Assembly: GCA_031266015.1 (NCBI GenBank)
Contig: JAISBU010000013.1
Coordinates: 1-64,000, forward strand
Source of the DNA: Prevotellaceae bacterium
Lineage (GTDB): Bacteria > Bacteroidota > Bacteroidia > Bacteroidales > UBA932
Length of the DNA stretch: 64,000 nt
Direction: 5' to 3'
Made by a program: the position numbers and the translations under genes. Below, piece by piece: positions 8,507 to 18,706 of this stretch (within the stretch, counting starts at the first letter, position 1; each line of letters opens with the position of its first letter). Under the pieces are notes generated by a model, which was given only the letters and a program-made list of their open reading frames with translations, had not been told where the DNA came from and ran no database searches.

Positions 8507-8573
8507 GGTGCATTCAAAATTTCAGCTTCAGCGCGCTGAGCTATAAACCCGAGCGCTGAATTGGCGTCTTGAG

Positions 8574-11858
<3,285 letters not shown>

Positions 11859-11920
11859 TTTCTATTGCTAAAATATTGTTAGAATACTTGGGTGTTCTTA
11901 ACGAAGAGATGCAAATCTAA

Positions 11921-11928
11921 CAAAGATA
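11921..11928 (-). promoter_or_regulatory. -7 promoter element of secA
   Basis: TATCTTTG on the minus strand matches TAnnTTTG exactly, 63 nt upstream of the secA start codon. The leader contains no recognised arrest peptide or riboswitch. Confidence 0.6.
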
Positions 11929-11999
11929 GCAAAAAAAAGTACGGGGCTTGTTTTAGAGCTGAAAAATAAAGTGGTAAGCCGCATAGCTCCGGAAATAAA

Positions 12000-12026
12000 A
12001 AAGCCAAAGCAGTAGCGCTTTGGCTG
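12000..12026 (-). terminator. Terminator downstream of the XRE regulator gene
   Basis: AGCCAAAGC (12002-12010) and GCTTTGGCT (12017-12025) form a 9-bp perfect stem. On the minus strand the stem is followed by TTTTTTATTT. It lies 32 nt past the stop of the XRE gene. Confidence 0.75.
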
Positions 12027-12057
12027 AATAAAAATTGGTACATTTTTTAGCTGCGCA

Positions 12058-12399
12058 TCAACTTCGGGCAACCAGAGATTTTAGCAGGTGGTTTAGCTCG
12101 CTCGTTATTAAATCGATGCTTTTTGTTTGATTTTTCGCCATTTTGCTGCGAAGCTGCAGCTGAGAAGGCAAAGCAGGTCTTTCCTTTTTATGGTCATACT
12201 GTCCTTCCGTATTTTCCTCAAACCAGTAGGATATGGGAACGCCCAAGACGTCAGACATTTTTTCCAGGATTTCTATTTTAATTGATTGATTATCAAGCAT
12301 TTTTGAAAAACCTTGCTCGCTGATGCCCACTTTTTGGCAAAAATTCTTTACAGTCATCTTCTGCTTTTCTATCTCTAATCGTATCTTGCTGTAATTCAT
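12058..12399 (-). CDS. XRE-family transcriptional regulator
   Basis: DNA-binding protein of 113 aa. The N-terminal ~65 residues form a Cro/C1-type helix-turn-helix: KMTVKNFCQKVGISEQGFSKML supplies the two HTH helices and IEILEKMSDVLGVPISYWFE the closing helices. The C-terminal ~45 residues (LQLRSKMAKNQTKSIDLITSELNHLLKSL) look like a helical dimerisation segment. It is transcribed divergently from the LPP20/CsgG operon. The shared 223-nt gap contains a 10-bp inverted repeat overlapping the -33 box of that operon, so this protein is the natural candidate repressor or activator. It might instead be an unrelated housekeeping regulator. Confidence 0.85.
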   Translation of the reverse strand: MNYSKIRLEIEKQKMTVKNFCQKVGISEQGFSKMLDNQSIKIEILEKMSDVLGVPISYWFEENTEGQYDHKKERPALPSQLQLRSKMAKNQTKSIDLITSELNHLLKSLVARS

Positions 12400-12411
12400 T
12401 GTGTTATATTG

Positions 12412-12449
12412 ATTATTAAACTTTAGCTGTTAAAATTTTGTTTAATAAT
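12412..12449. promoter_or_regulatory. Candidate operator (10-bp inverted repeat) between XRE gene and LPP20/CsgG operon
   Basis: ATTATTAAAC (12412-12421) and GTTTAATAAT (12440-12449) are perfect reverse complements with an 18-nt spacer. The right arm shares base 12440 with the -33 TTTG and covers the start of the spacer of the divergent promoter. A third half site, GATTATTAAA (12555-12564), repeats 12411-12420 exactly within the leader. Binding by the XRE protein is inferred from position. Confidence 0.55.
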
Positions 12450-12469
12450 AAAATTTATGTTTAACTTTG
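12437..12469 (+). promoter_or_regulatory. Promoter of the LPP20/CsgG operon
   Basis: TTTG (12437-12440), 21-nt spacer, TAACTTTG (12462-12469): a near-ideal Bacteroidota promoter. Transcription would begin near 12476, leaving a leader of about 150 nt before the first ATG at 12623. Confidence 0.7.
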
Positions 12470-12622
12470 CTTCCTAAATTTACTACAATAAGCGCATTTT
12501 TATATGCCTCGGACAGCTATTTAGTACTATGCACCTGTTATTGTATAAAGTTTTGATTATTAAATGTTTATGTTTTGAAGAGAGTATATTTACCTATAAT
12601 TGTTAACCAAAAGTTGAATAGT

Positions 12623-13198
12623 ATGAAAAAAAGTTACATTGTAGCAATGGTTTTAGCCCTAGGGGCAAGTGCTGTGCTTTCGTCATGCGGAGGTGCGAAA
12701 CCAATAGCGGTAACACAGGCGGCAAATGAAAGGGAGGTTTCTGTTCCCTGCGATGATCAGCGTACCGATAAGGAATTCTTTAGAGGACAGGGCGTTGCGC
12801 AAAGTAGAGACTTGAATACCGCTCGTGAAAAAGCGCGTATGGCTGCTAATACGGCGCTGGCGGGAGGTATTTCCACGCTGATTAAGCAGGTAGCCGAAAG
12901 GTATGTGAACGACGCCGGACAAAAGCCTTCGGACTACTCCGAAACTTTTGAATCGCTGAGTAAACAGGTTGTTTCACAGCAAATTAGCAACGTTTCAGTG
13001 GCATGTAATAAAACGTTTCAAACCCAAGATGGCATGTACAAGGTGTACATGGCCGTAGAGGCTAATAAAAATGAGGTTTTTCAGGCTTTAGAGCGTGGAG
13101 CGGAAGCAAACAAAAAGTTGGAAACCATTTTTAACCGCGAAAAATTCCGCAAGAATTTTGACGATGAAATGGCCGCCTTTGCACAAAGCTACAAGTAG
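12623..13198 (+). CDS. LPP20-family lipoprotein
   Basis: Outer-membrane or periplasmic lipoprotein of 191 aa. The ATG at 12623 is chosen over the in-frame one at 12575 because it opens directly on a lipoprotein signal peptide (MKKSYIVAMVLALGASAVLSSC) with lipobox LSSC. The mature part shows the LPP20 pattern: a GQGVAQSRDLNTAREKARMAANTAL segment at about residues 60-85, then a beta strand near VYMAVEANK. LPP20 proteins are helix-sheet domains found in Helicobacter surface lipoprotein LPP20 and in flagellar/envelope accessory proteins such as FlgP. It is the first gene of a same-strand run ending with a second LPP20-like protein, with a CsgG-like protein between them. Confidence 0.75.
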   Translation: MKKSYIVAMVLALGASAVLSSCGGAKPIAVTQAANEREVSVPCDDQRTDKEFFRGQGVAQSRDLNTAREKARMAANTALAGGISTLIKQVAERYVNDAGQKPSDYSETFESLSKQVVSQQISNVSVACNKTFQTQDGMYKVYMAVEANKNEVFQALERGAEANKKLETIFNREKFRKNFDDEMAAFAQSYK

Positions 13199-13263
13199 GC
13201 GTAAGTAAAACGTGGAAGCCGAAAAACGTAAGAGTAGGCACAATAATAGCAAACATTTTTACA

Positions 13264-13632
13264 ATGAAGAAAAGAATTTTTTTGACGGCTTTGATGAGCC
13301 TGTTTGCAGCGCTGGTAATTACCTCTTGCAGCAAAGATGATGACAACGACAAAGGTGGCGCTTCCGATAGCCTTGTAGGAACGCAGTGGGTGTACGAAGA
13401 CAATAATGGATACACGGACACTTACGCGTTTACAACAGCTACCACAGGAGTTTATACGTATATCGAACCAGGCAAAGAAAGCGGCTCTGACTCCTTTACC
13501 TACACCTATAAGAAGCCAAACATAACCATTGTTGCGCCGTGGGGCACAGAGGTAGGTACAGTTAACGGAGATAAGATGACTCTTGCAGAGGAAGGATATC
13601 CGGACCACACATGGGTGTACATTAAAAAGTAA
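13264..13632 (+). CDS. Small lipoprotein with lipocalin-like character
   Basis: Lipoprotein of 122 aa. The signal peptide MKKRIFLTALMSLFAALVITSC ends at lipobox ITSC, followed by an acidic linker (SKDDDNDKGG). The remainder is a short all-beta domain (GTQWVYEDNNGYTDTYAF...VGTVNGDKMTL) resembling the small lipocalin-like domains common in Bacteroidota lipoproteins. No enzymatic residues are evident. It lies 65 nt after the LPP20 lipoprotein and 30 nt before the barrel gene, within the same operon. Confidence 0.65.
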   Translation: MKKRIFLTALMSLFAALVITSCSKDDDNDKGGASDSLVGTQWVYEDNNGYTDTYAFTTATTGVYTYIEPGKESGSDSFTYTYKKPNITIVAPWGTEVGTVNGDKMTLAEEGYPDHTWVYIKK

Positions 13633-13662
13633 AAAAAGACTTAATTATCAACTCAAAATTTT

Positions 13663-14220
13663 ATGAAAAAAATATTTTTGGCCGTGGTTGTCTTTTTGGC
13701 AATAGGCGTAGGTAGCGCAAGCGCGCAGGCAGTTTGGGGTATAAGGGCAGGATTGTCCAAGCCAACTGTTTCAGGAGGTGGTGAAAGTATTGACGGTAAC
13801 TTCGGCTTGGAAGTAGGACCTGTTTTATACTACGCTGTGAAAGACAATTTTTACATCAACTCCGGGGCCATGTTCAGCGTAAAGTCTTTCGATTTCGACA
13901 ACGGGGGCGGCGGGAGCAGCGAGAGCTTAAGCATGTACTATCTCGACGTTCCTCTCAACTTTGGGTATAGCTTCCCGATTGGAGATCTCTCTTTTTACGG
14001 ACAGGCAGGCCCTTTTATCGGAATTAAGCTGAGCGAAAGTGAGGAAAGCGGACTCGGCTCTTTCAATGCCGGCTTGGGCGCCATGTTTGGCATTAACCTC
14101 AACAAGTTTAAGATAGAGTGTGGGTACCAGCTGGGGCTTGTTAACGTTCTTAAAGAAGCTGACGATAACGAAAAGCTGACCCTCAGCTCCCTGTTCCTGG
14201 GCGTTAGCTACGTGTTTTAA
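13663..14220 (+). CDS. Small outer-membrane beta-barrel protein
   Basis: Exported protein of 185 aa with a signal peptide (MKKIFLAVVVFLAIGVGSASAQ). Alternating hydrophobic/polar strands suggest an eight-stranded PorT/OmpX-like barrel: VWGIRAGLS, NFGLEVGPVLYYAV, FYINSGAMFS, MYYLDVPLNFGY, LSFYGQAGPFIGIKL, FNAGLGAMFGI, FKIECGYQLGL, LSSLFLGVSYVF. It ends in phenylalanine, the usual terminal residue for BAM-assembled barrels. It sits in the LPP20/CsgG operon, where it could be a partner in the outer membrane. Substrate unknown. Confidence 0.75.
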   Translation: MKKIFLAVVVFLAIGVGSASAQAVWGIRAGLSKPTVSGGGESIDGNFGLEVGPVLYYAVKDNFYINSGAMFSVKSFDFDNGGGGSSESLSMYYLDVPLNFGYSFPIGDLSFYGQAGPFIGIKLSESEESGLGSFNAGLGAMFGINLNKFKIECGYQLGLVNVLKEADDNEKLTLSSLFLGVSYVF

Positions 14221-14293
14221 ACCGATGTTTAACCAAACCTCTGCGGTAGCCATACGTTATGGTGGTTGCCGTAGAGTTGTTGTGTATGCTGCA

Positions 14294-15229
14294 ATGAAAC
14301 GAGCGCTATTTATATGTCTGCTACTCCTCATGATGCCGCTATGCTTAGTAGCGCAAAATCAGAAAATGCGTGCTGCCATTTTTGACCCTGACGTTAAAGG
14401 AAACATTGACGAGGGAACTTTAGTCATGGTGCGCGAAATGATTAGCGAGGCAATGGTAAACTCCGGCAAGTTTAGCATTGTAGAAAGATCGCTGATTGAT
14501 AAAGTGCTGAAGGAGCAAAAATTTTCCAACTCAGGCGCCGTGGATGCAAGTCAGGCGAGCGAGTTGGGCAGGCTGGCAGGCGCAAATAAGGTGGTGCTCT
14601 CGGTGCTCATGTCCACCGCCGACAGGCACATGGTAACCATAAAGATGATAGATGTGCAAAGCGCCAGCGTGGAAAGCCAAAAAAATAAGATGGTGAAAAA
14701 GCAGAGCGAAATACTGGATGCCATAACGGTGCTCACGTATGAAGTTTTGGGCGAGTCTGCTCCTACAAGCTCGCAGCAGGATAAGGATGATTCATTTTTG
14801 GGGGTATTCTCAGGGAGAGGAGAAAAGCAGCGCAGCAAAGAAAATGTGCCGCAGGGTAAGCCGACAGGTGAGCAAAGCCCAAAAGAGGTATTTAGAGCAC
14901 GTACCGAAAAAGATGACTGGGATTTTGAATCCAGGCGGACAGACGTAAAGGCAGGCGGCGAGGTTACGCTTGAATTCTCCGGGTTTAAGTACAGCAAAAA
15001 CCCTACCGTAGAGCTGTACGTGGACGGGGTGCATGTTGGCGGCGGTTCGCTAAACGGTGGATTTTCTGTATCCTTCCCTGATAGCCGGCCGGGAAAGCAG
15101 ACGGTTAAGCTGGAGTGGTCGGGTACAGTACCCACAAAAACTTACGAGATTGACACCAAAAGACAAAGGCGCTTCGTTTTTGAGTACGCCAGAACGGGCT
15201 TTGGCTACGTCATGCAGCTAAAAAATTAA
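14294..15229 (+). CDS. CsgG-like envelope protein with C-terminal beta domain
   Basis: Exported protein of 311 aa from ATG 14294, preferred to 14225 because it opens on a signal peptide (MKRALFICLLLLMMPLCLVAQ). Residues ~25-160 match the CsgG/LpoB-like fold: MRAAIFDPDVKG, SEAMVNSGKFSIVERSLIDKVLKEQKF, and GRLAGANKVVLSVL, the usual 'determine whether the family member is present' core. CsgG itself forms the outer-membrane pore for curli; FlgO and LpoB are relatives without a pore. A charged linker (~175-215) leads to a beta-sandwich-like C-terminal domain (GGEVTLEFSGF...VELYVDGVHVGG...KQTVKLEWSG). No lipobox is seen. It lies 3 nt before the next gene, so the two are tightly coupled. Confidence 0.72.
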   Translation: MKRALFICLLLLMMPLCLVAQNQKMRAAIFDPDVKGNIDEGTLVMVREMISEAMVNSGKFSIVERSLIDKVLKEQKFSNSGAVDASQASELGRLAGANKVVLSVLMSTADRHMVTIKMIDVQSASVESQKNKMVKKQSEILDAITVLTYEVLGESAPTSSQQDKDDSFLGVFSGRGEKQRSKENVPQGKPTGEQSPKEVFRARTEKDDWDFESRRTDVKAGGEVTLEFSGFKYSKNPTVELYVDGVHVGGGSLNGGFSVSFPDSRPGKQTVKLEWSGTVPTKTYEIDTKRQRRFVFEYARTGFGYVMQLKN

Positions 15230-15232
15230 GCT

Positions 15233-16252
15233 ATGAGAAATACTTTACTGGCATTTTTTCTGCTTCTTTCCACCCTTATTTTTTCTCAAAAACCGGTATG
15301 GCTGCTGGATGAGGACAGGAATTTCGACTATCCTCGTGAGCAGTACCTGACCGGATTTTCGAGCAACGTAGGGAGCAACTCGCAACACTTTGTCAGCGAC
15401 CTTAAGGCAAGCGCCAAGTCGGAGCTGATACAGGGTATTCGTGTTTCGGTAAAAAGCGCTCAGCTGCTTAGCAAGTCAGAGGTAAACGGCGTGATAAGCG
15501 AAGAGTTCTCTGCCAGCACGGCTACCTTTGCCGACGCTGAAATCAACGGTCTAAAAATAGACTACTACTATGACAACTCCACACGAACGGGCTACGCCTT
15601 TGCCTACGCCAGCAAAAGCGAGGTAAAGGGCTACTACAGGGCTAACGTATCGTTTGCCATTCAAAAAATTGAAATGGCAATGAGCAGCGCCAGGCAGGCA
15701 GAAGGCAACGGCGATAAGGGGCGTGCCAGGCGTATGTACGAAGAGGTTAAGCCTATGTTCAGGGAGTTGGACTTTTCGCAATCGCTGCTTATCGCCATAG
15801 AAGGCGGCGAAACCGAAAGCCAACAGCTGCCAAAAAGTTTGGCGCTGCAGTCGGAAGTGTTGCAGGCTACTTCCCGCTTGCAAAGCGCAGTGGTGGTTTT
15901 TATAAAATCCACCGAAAAGAATTTTGAGCAACCCGTTCGCCTGCTTGAACCAAAGCTGAAATCGGAGCTGGCCAATCATGGTTGCAGCTTTACATTGCAA
16001 CGTGAAAAAGCCGACTGGGTGCTTGATATCCAGGCTATTACGCGCAAGGGTACAGGCGTGAACGGAATTTACTTCTCATACCTTGATGCTGCAATATCGC
16101 TTATAGAAAGAAAATCGGGTAAAGAGATCTATGGCAACAACTTTACAGACCTCAAAGGCGGTGGGCTTGACTACGAGGCAGCAGGAAGAAAGGCGTACGA
16201 TGCGGGAGTACAAAAAATTGTTGCGGAAATAGTAAAGAGTATTGAAAAATAG
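15233..16252 (+). CDS. Exported LPP20-like protein
   Basis: Secreted protein of 339 aa with a signal peptide (MRNTLLAFFLLLSTLIFS) and no lipobox Cys. Residues ~20-130 resemble the LPP20 fold: PVWLLDEDRNFDYPREQYLTG, SDLKASAKSELIQGIRVSV, and GYAFAYASKSEVKGYYR. A helical middle (~130-185) follows, then a C-terminal region with a CsgG/LPP20-like alpha-beta pattern (LEPKLKSELANHGCSFTLQREKADWVLDIQAI). It starts 3 nt after the CsgG-like gene and is the last gene of the operon, followed by a strong terminator. Its pairing with a CsgG-like and a second LPP20 protein suggests one envelope complex; the function is unknown. Confidence 0.65.
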   Translation: MRNTLLAFFLLLSTLIFSQKPVWLLDEDRNFDYPREQYLTGFSSNVGSNSQHFVSDLKASAKSELIQGIRVSVKSAQLLSKSEVNGVISEEFSASTATFADAEINGLKIDYYYDNSTRTGYAFAYASKSEVKGYYRANVSFAIQKIEMAMSSARQAEGNGDKGRARRMYEEVKPMFRELDFSQSLLIAIEGGETESQQLPKSLALQSEVLQATSRLQSAVVVFIKSTEKNFEQPVRLLEPKLKSELANHGCSFTLQREKADWVLDIQAITRKGTGVNGIYFSYLDAAISLIERKSGKEIYGNNFTDLKGGGLDYEAAGRKAYDAGVQKIVAEIVKSIEK

Positions 16253-16299
16253 CTAGCTGTACAACTGCCATTTCGTTCTCCTTTTGCAGCTGTATTTGC

Positions 16300-16338
16300 C
16301 CTCAAAAGTTTTATTTTGATTTCTTTTGAGGTTTTTTT
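16300..16338 (+). terminator. Rho-independent terminator of the LPP20/CsgG operon
   Basis: CCTCAAAAG (16300-16308) pairs perfectly with CTTTTGAGG (16323-16331) and is followed by seven T. It lies about 50 nt after the last stop codon of the operon. Confidence 0.85.
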
Positions 16339-16450
16339 GCAGCTAAAATTTAAGCGCTGAACGCTCCTCTTGCCGTGTGATGTTTCATAAAGAACGGCCA
16401 CCCTTTTTAAGCGCAGCTGCCCTTAAGTTTCGTAGCAAACAAAAAATTAC

Positions 16451-16458
16451 TACCTTTG
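16451..16458 (+). promoter_or_regulatory. -7 promoter element of the SRP RNA gene
   Basis: TACCTTTG matches TAnnTTTG and places the start of transcription at about 16464, the first G of the SRP RNA. Confidence 0.65.
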
Positions 16459-16462
16459 TGAT

Positions 16463-16562
16463 CGGGGTAAGTCTTATACGACCAGCTCCCGCTCAACTCC
16501 CCCAGGGTCGGAAGGCAGCAAGGGTAGGCGGTTGTAGCGGTGCGATATAAGGGGCTTGCCCC
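16463..16562 (+). ncRNA. ffs: Signal recognition particle RNA (bacterial small, 4.5S type)
   Basis: About 100 nt. The apical domain with the conserved core GGTCGGAAGGCAGCAAGGGTA is present: the GGAA tetraloop and the asymmetric AGCA side bind Ffh. The ends pair: GGGTAAG and CTTAT near 16465-16476 pair with ATAAG and CTTGCCC near 16546-16561. A T-run (16563-16569) follows directly. Together with Ffh this RNA targets nascent membrane proteins to the translocon. The ends are estimated from pairing and may be off by a few bases. Confidence 0.9.
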
Positions 16563-16666
16563 TTTTTTTAGTTATGATTTTATGCATGTGATTTGTAATG
16601 CTGCCGCTGATAGGCAGGCCTTTCTCTTCACCGGTAAATCGTAAATAGCTAAATCAACAACCACAA

Positions 16667-17275
16667 ATGTTGCTTAAAATTCATCCCGATAATCCTAATT
16701 CACGTGAAGTAGACATGGTGGTGCAACTCCTGAAAAAGGATGGCGTGGCCATTTGTCCTACCGATACGGTGTATGCATACATTTGTGCGCTTACCAGCAA
16801 AAAGGCTTACGATCGCTTGCTGCAAATAAAAAGGGTGAGGGAGAAGGATGCCAACTTTTCGCTGCTATTACCGGATTTGAGCGCCGCCGCCGAATATGTT
16901 AAGGTAGATAATCAGGCGTACCGAACGCTGAAAAATAACCTTCCGGGACCTTTCACCTTTATCCTGAATCCATCGGGCAAAGTTCCCGATAAGCTGCTCA
17001 ACCGTCGTAAGAGCATTGGCATACGTATTCCGGATAACAATATTATCATGGCTCTTCAGGAGCGTTTAGGCTGCCCATTGCTTGCTACCTCCATAAAAAG
17101 TGGCGATGATGTTGTAGAGTACGAAACCGACCCTGAGATACTTCACGAAAAATACGCAAAGCTGGTGGATGTGGTTATTGACGGCGGCTTTGGCGGGAAT
17201 GAGCCATCAACCATTGTGAATTGTACCGAAAAGCCCTACGAGCTGGTTCGACAGGGTAAAGGCGAACTGCTGTAA
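16667..17275 (+). CDS. Sua5/YciO/YrdC-family protein, YciO type
   Basis: YrdC-fold protein of 202 aa. PTDTVYAYICAL near residue 32 forms the nucleotide pocket, KRVREKD near residue 58 is the KxR region, and PGPFTFIL and KSIGIRIPDN follow near residues 96 and 121. YrdC/Sua5 enzymes make threonylcarbamoyl-AMP for the t6A modification of tRNA. The order and spacing here fit YciO, a relative whose activity in that step is weak or unsettled. There is no C-terminal Sua5 domain. It stands alone just after the SRP RNA; a remnant gene follows. Confidence 0.75.
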   Translation: MLLKIHPDNPNSREVDMVVQLLKKDGVAICPTDTVYAYICALTSKKAYDRLLQIKRVREKDANFSLLLPDLSAAAEYVKVDNQAYRTLKNNLPGPFTFILNPSGKVPDKLLNRRKSIGIRIPDNNIIMALQERLGCPLLATSIKSGDDVVEYETDPEILHEKYAKLVDVVIDGGFGGNEPSTIVNCTEKPYELVRQGKGELL

Positions 17276-17619
17276 TAGCTCCATCCTGAGCAAACGCCCA
17301 TTCGCCTCAAGGGCAAATACATCAGTCGGTGGTCTTTACCTGTAATACCCTGTAGAACATGACGCTGCGCGCCGCGGAGTCACTTTGTATCATCCGCCTG
17401 ATTTCGGCAGCGGAATTGAATTTGGCCGGCGGTTTGGTTTGCGAAACGGTTGGTGTTGTTCCTGTAAACAAGAAGCAGCTGCTGGAGGAGTGCCTGAAGA
17501 AGTTGTAGCGCAGCAACAACTTAAAACTACTTCGCAAAACCAAGGTCAGCCCCATAAATGCTCGAAACCTTGCGGATTCATACCTCGTAATAATTATTAA
17601 ATATCTATAAATCAAGATA
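17276..17619. other. Intergenic region with a decayed gene tail
   Basis: Apart from the 49-codon remnant at 17359-17508 no gene, clear terminator or repeat was found. The strand opposite the remnant carries a long open frame (17322-17648) that is a shadow of it and lacks protein-like composition. Confidence 0.5.
17359..17508 (+). pseudogene. C-terminal remnant of a PfkB-type (RfaE1/HldE-like) sugar kinase
   Basis: A 49-codon frame from ATG 17359 reads ...ISAAELNLAGGLVCETVG and then VVPVNKKQLLEECLKKL. The A-G-G-L-V-C-E-x-V-G-V-V-P-V stretch looks like the last part of the ADP-heptose kinase RfaE1/HldE, a PfkB carbohydrate kinase, where this region precedes the stop. The rest of the kinase (about 280 residues) is absent, and stops close the frame just upstream. 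It is therefore read as a decayed gene, from memory of the family pattern only. The alternative is an independent small protein. Confidence 0.4.
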
Positions 17620-18408
17620 TTACGTTGCGGCAATATAGAATAAATCAAAAAATACTCTGTTGCAATCTTTTTCTAAGTGCTCTACGCTATAGTCATTCGG
17701 CGAAATGGCGCTCACCAGTGGTGCATTTTGCCGTAACAAGCGCTTGCGTGATAATCTATTCGCTAAATCGTAAGGAATTTGCAGCAAAAAACGTGGCAGC
17801 CACCATTGAAAACGAAGTATATCAAACCGTGCTATTTTTTGCACCTGCCTCTTGTTATTTTCGTAGTACTGCATTACCTTATCATTACCGAAAACGCCAT
17901 ATTCCGCCACATTTTTGAAGCCGCAGTCCAGCAGCAAATTTCGCAGCTGATTGAACGTGTACTCCCTTACGTGGAAAGGGTTCCGGGTGAGAGATGCCTC
18001 CTTATTCGGTGTGGTAACGATAAATTTTCCACCCGCTTTTAGAGCCCGCTTTACCTCCTGTAAAAAAAACTTATCATTTTTAATATGCTCTACCACCTGA
18101 AAGCTCACCACAAAATCATACGAGCCGCTCGCCAAGCCAGCAAGGGGAGGAAATTTCATTTTTTTTACCACAACGGTGTCAGGCACGGCAGCTTTAGCTA
18201 CCGCTAAAGTTTTATCTACGCTTGTAAGTGATTTTGAGGCAGCGGCAAGCAGCTGTAACCCATAGCCCGTACCTGTTCCCAGCTCAAGCACCTCTCCGCT
18301 TATCAGCCCGGCTGCCTTTTGGTATGCCAGCACAGACCTGGCAAACACATAATTGTCCGATATGTCCGTTGACACTCGCTCTGCTGTTTTCATGCTTTTG
18401 ACGTTCAT
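17620..18408 (-). CDS. Class I SAM-dependent methyltransferase
   Basis: Rossmann-type methyltransferase of 262 aa (Methyltransf_11-like). Motif I is LELGTGTGYGLQLL near residue 42; the acidic residue after strand 2 is in LTSVDKT; motif IV is in YDFVVSFQVVEHI near residue 100; and GGKFIVTTPN is the post-IV strand. The C-terminal half (NPFHVREYTFNQLRNLLLDCGF) is typical of methyltransferases of surface glycans or quinones, but no substrate can be named. A second ATG five codons in could be the true start. It is alone between two intergenic regions. Confidence 0.78.
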   Translation of the reverse strand: MNVKSMKTAERVSTDISDNYVFARSVLAYQKAAGLISGEVLELGTGTGYGLQLLAAASKSLTSVDKTLAVAKAAVPDTVVVKKMKFPPLAGLASGSYDFVVSFQVVEHIKNDKFFLQEVKRALKAGGKFIVTTPNKEASLTRNPFHVREYTFNQLRNLLLDCGFKNVAEYGVFGNDKVMQYYENNKRQVQKIARFDILRFQWWLPRFLLQIPYDLANRLSRKRLLRQNAPLVSAISPNDYSVEHLEKDCNRVFFDLFYIAAT

Positions 18409-18443
18409 TGTTTAAGAACTTTCAAAAGCGTGAACTACTCACT

Positions 18444-18588
18444 AGCTGCTCATTTTAACTAACAGGCTCTGGTAAACCTTTTCCTCCAAATAAGCACGAA
18501 TAGTCCACGCACATTTGCGTGAACTTTCGCTACTTATTCTCGGAGGAAATTTACCAGATTTCGTTAGCTAGAAAATAAGAGCGTAAGC
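18444..18588. repeat. Long imperfect palindrome (about 145 bp)
   Basis: Arms of roughly 67 nt run inward to a perfect apex CACGCA-catt-TGCGTG (18506-18521). Matching landmarks are AGCTGCTCATTTT with AAAATAAGAGCGTAAGCT, CTGGTAAA with TTTACCAG, TTCCTCC with GGAGGAA, and AATAAGCACGAATAGT with ACTTTCGCTACTTATT. A further 12-bp piece, AAGAGCGTAAGC (18577-18588), recurs inverted at 18705-18716 over the 3' end of the lipid-kinase gene. Either strand would fold into one long hairpin. It may be a MITE-like element, a structured RNA or a processing signal. Confidence 0.7.
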
Positions 18589-18706
18589 TCTGTTAATATT
18601 TTATTTACTTCATTTTATATCAATACTTTCACAATACATTCGGTAGCTTTAGCGGCGCATATCAAGGCAAAACAACTTCAAAATTATTTTCCGCTCTCAA
18701 CTATGC

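Noticed and set aside
8527-8560. TTCAGCGC/GCGCTGAA hairpin between secA and the LamG-like gene as terminator
   Set aside because: The stem is 8 bp but has no T-run on the minus strand; transcription may continue into the LamG-like gene.
14225-14293. Earlier start for the CsgG-like protein
   Set aside because: The 23 extra residues precede a clear signal peptide and lack family conservation.
16704-16709. CACGTG-centred words near 16704, 11201, 27559, 33293 and 1651 as parS sites
   Set aside because: Each keeps only the CACGTG centre and breaks the required GTTNCACGTGNAAC flanks; all lie inside coding sequence.
17322-17648. Minus-strand open frame of 108 residues
   Set aside because: It is opposite the kinase remnant, has no ribosome-binding site or family likeness, and overlaps the methyltransferase stop.
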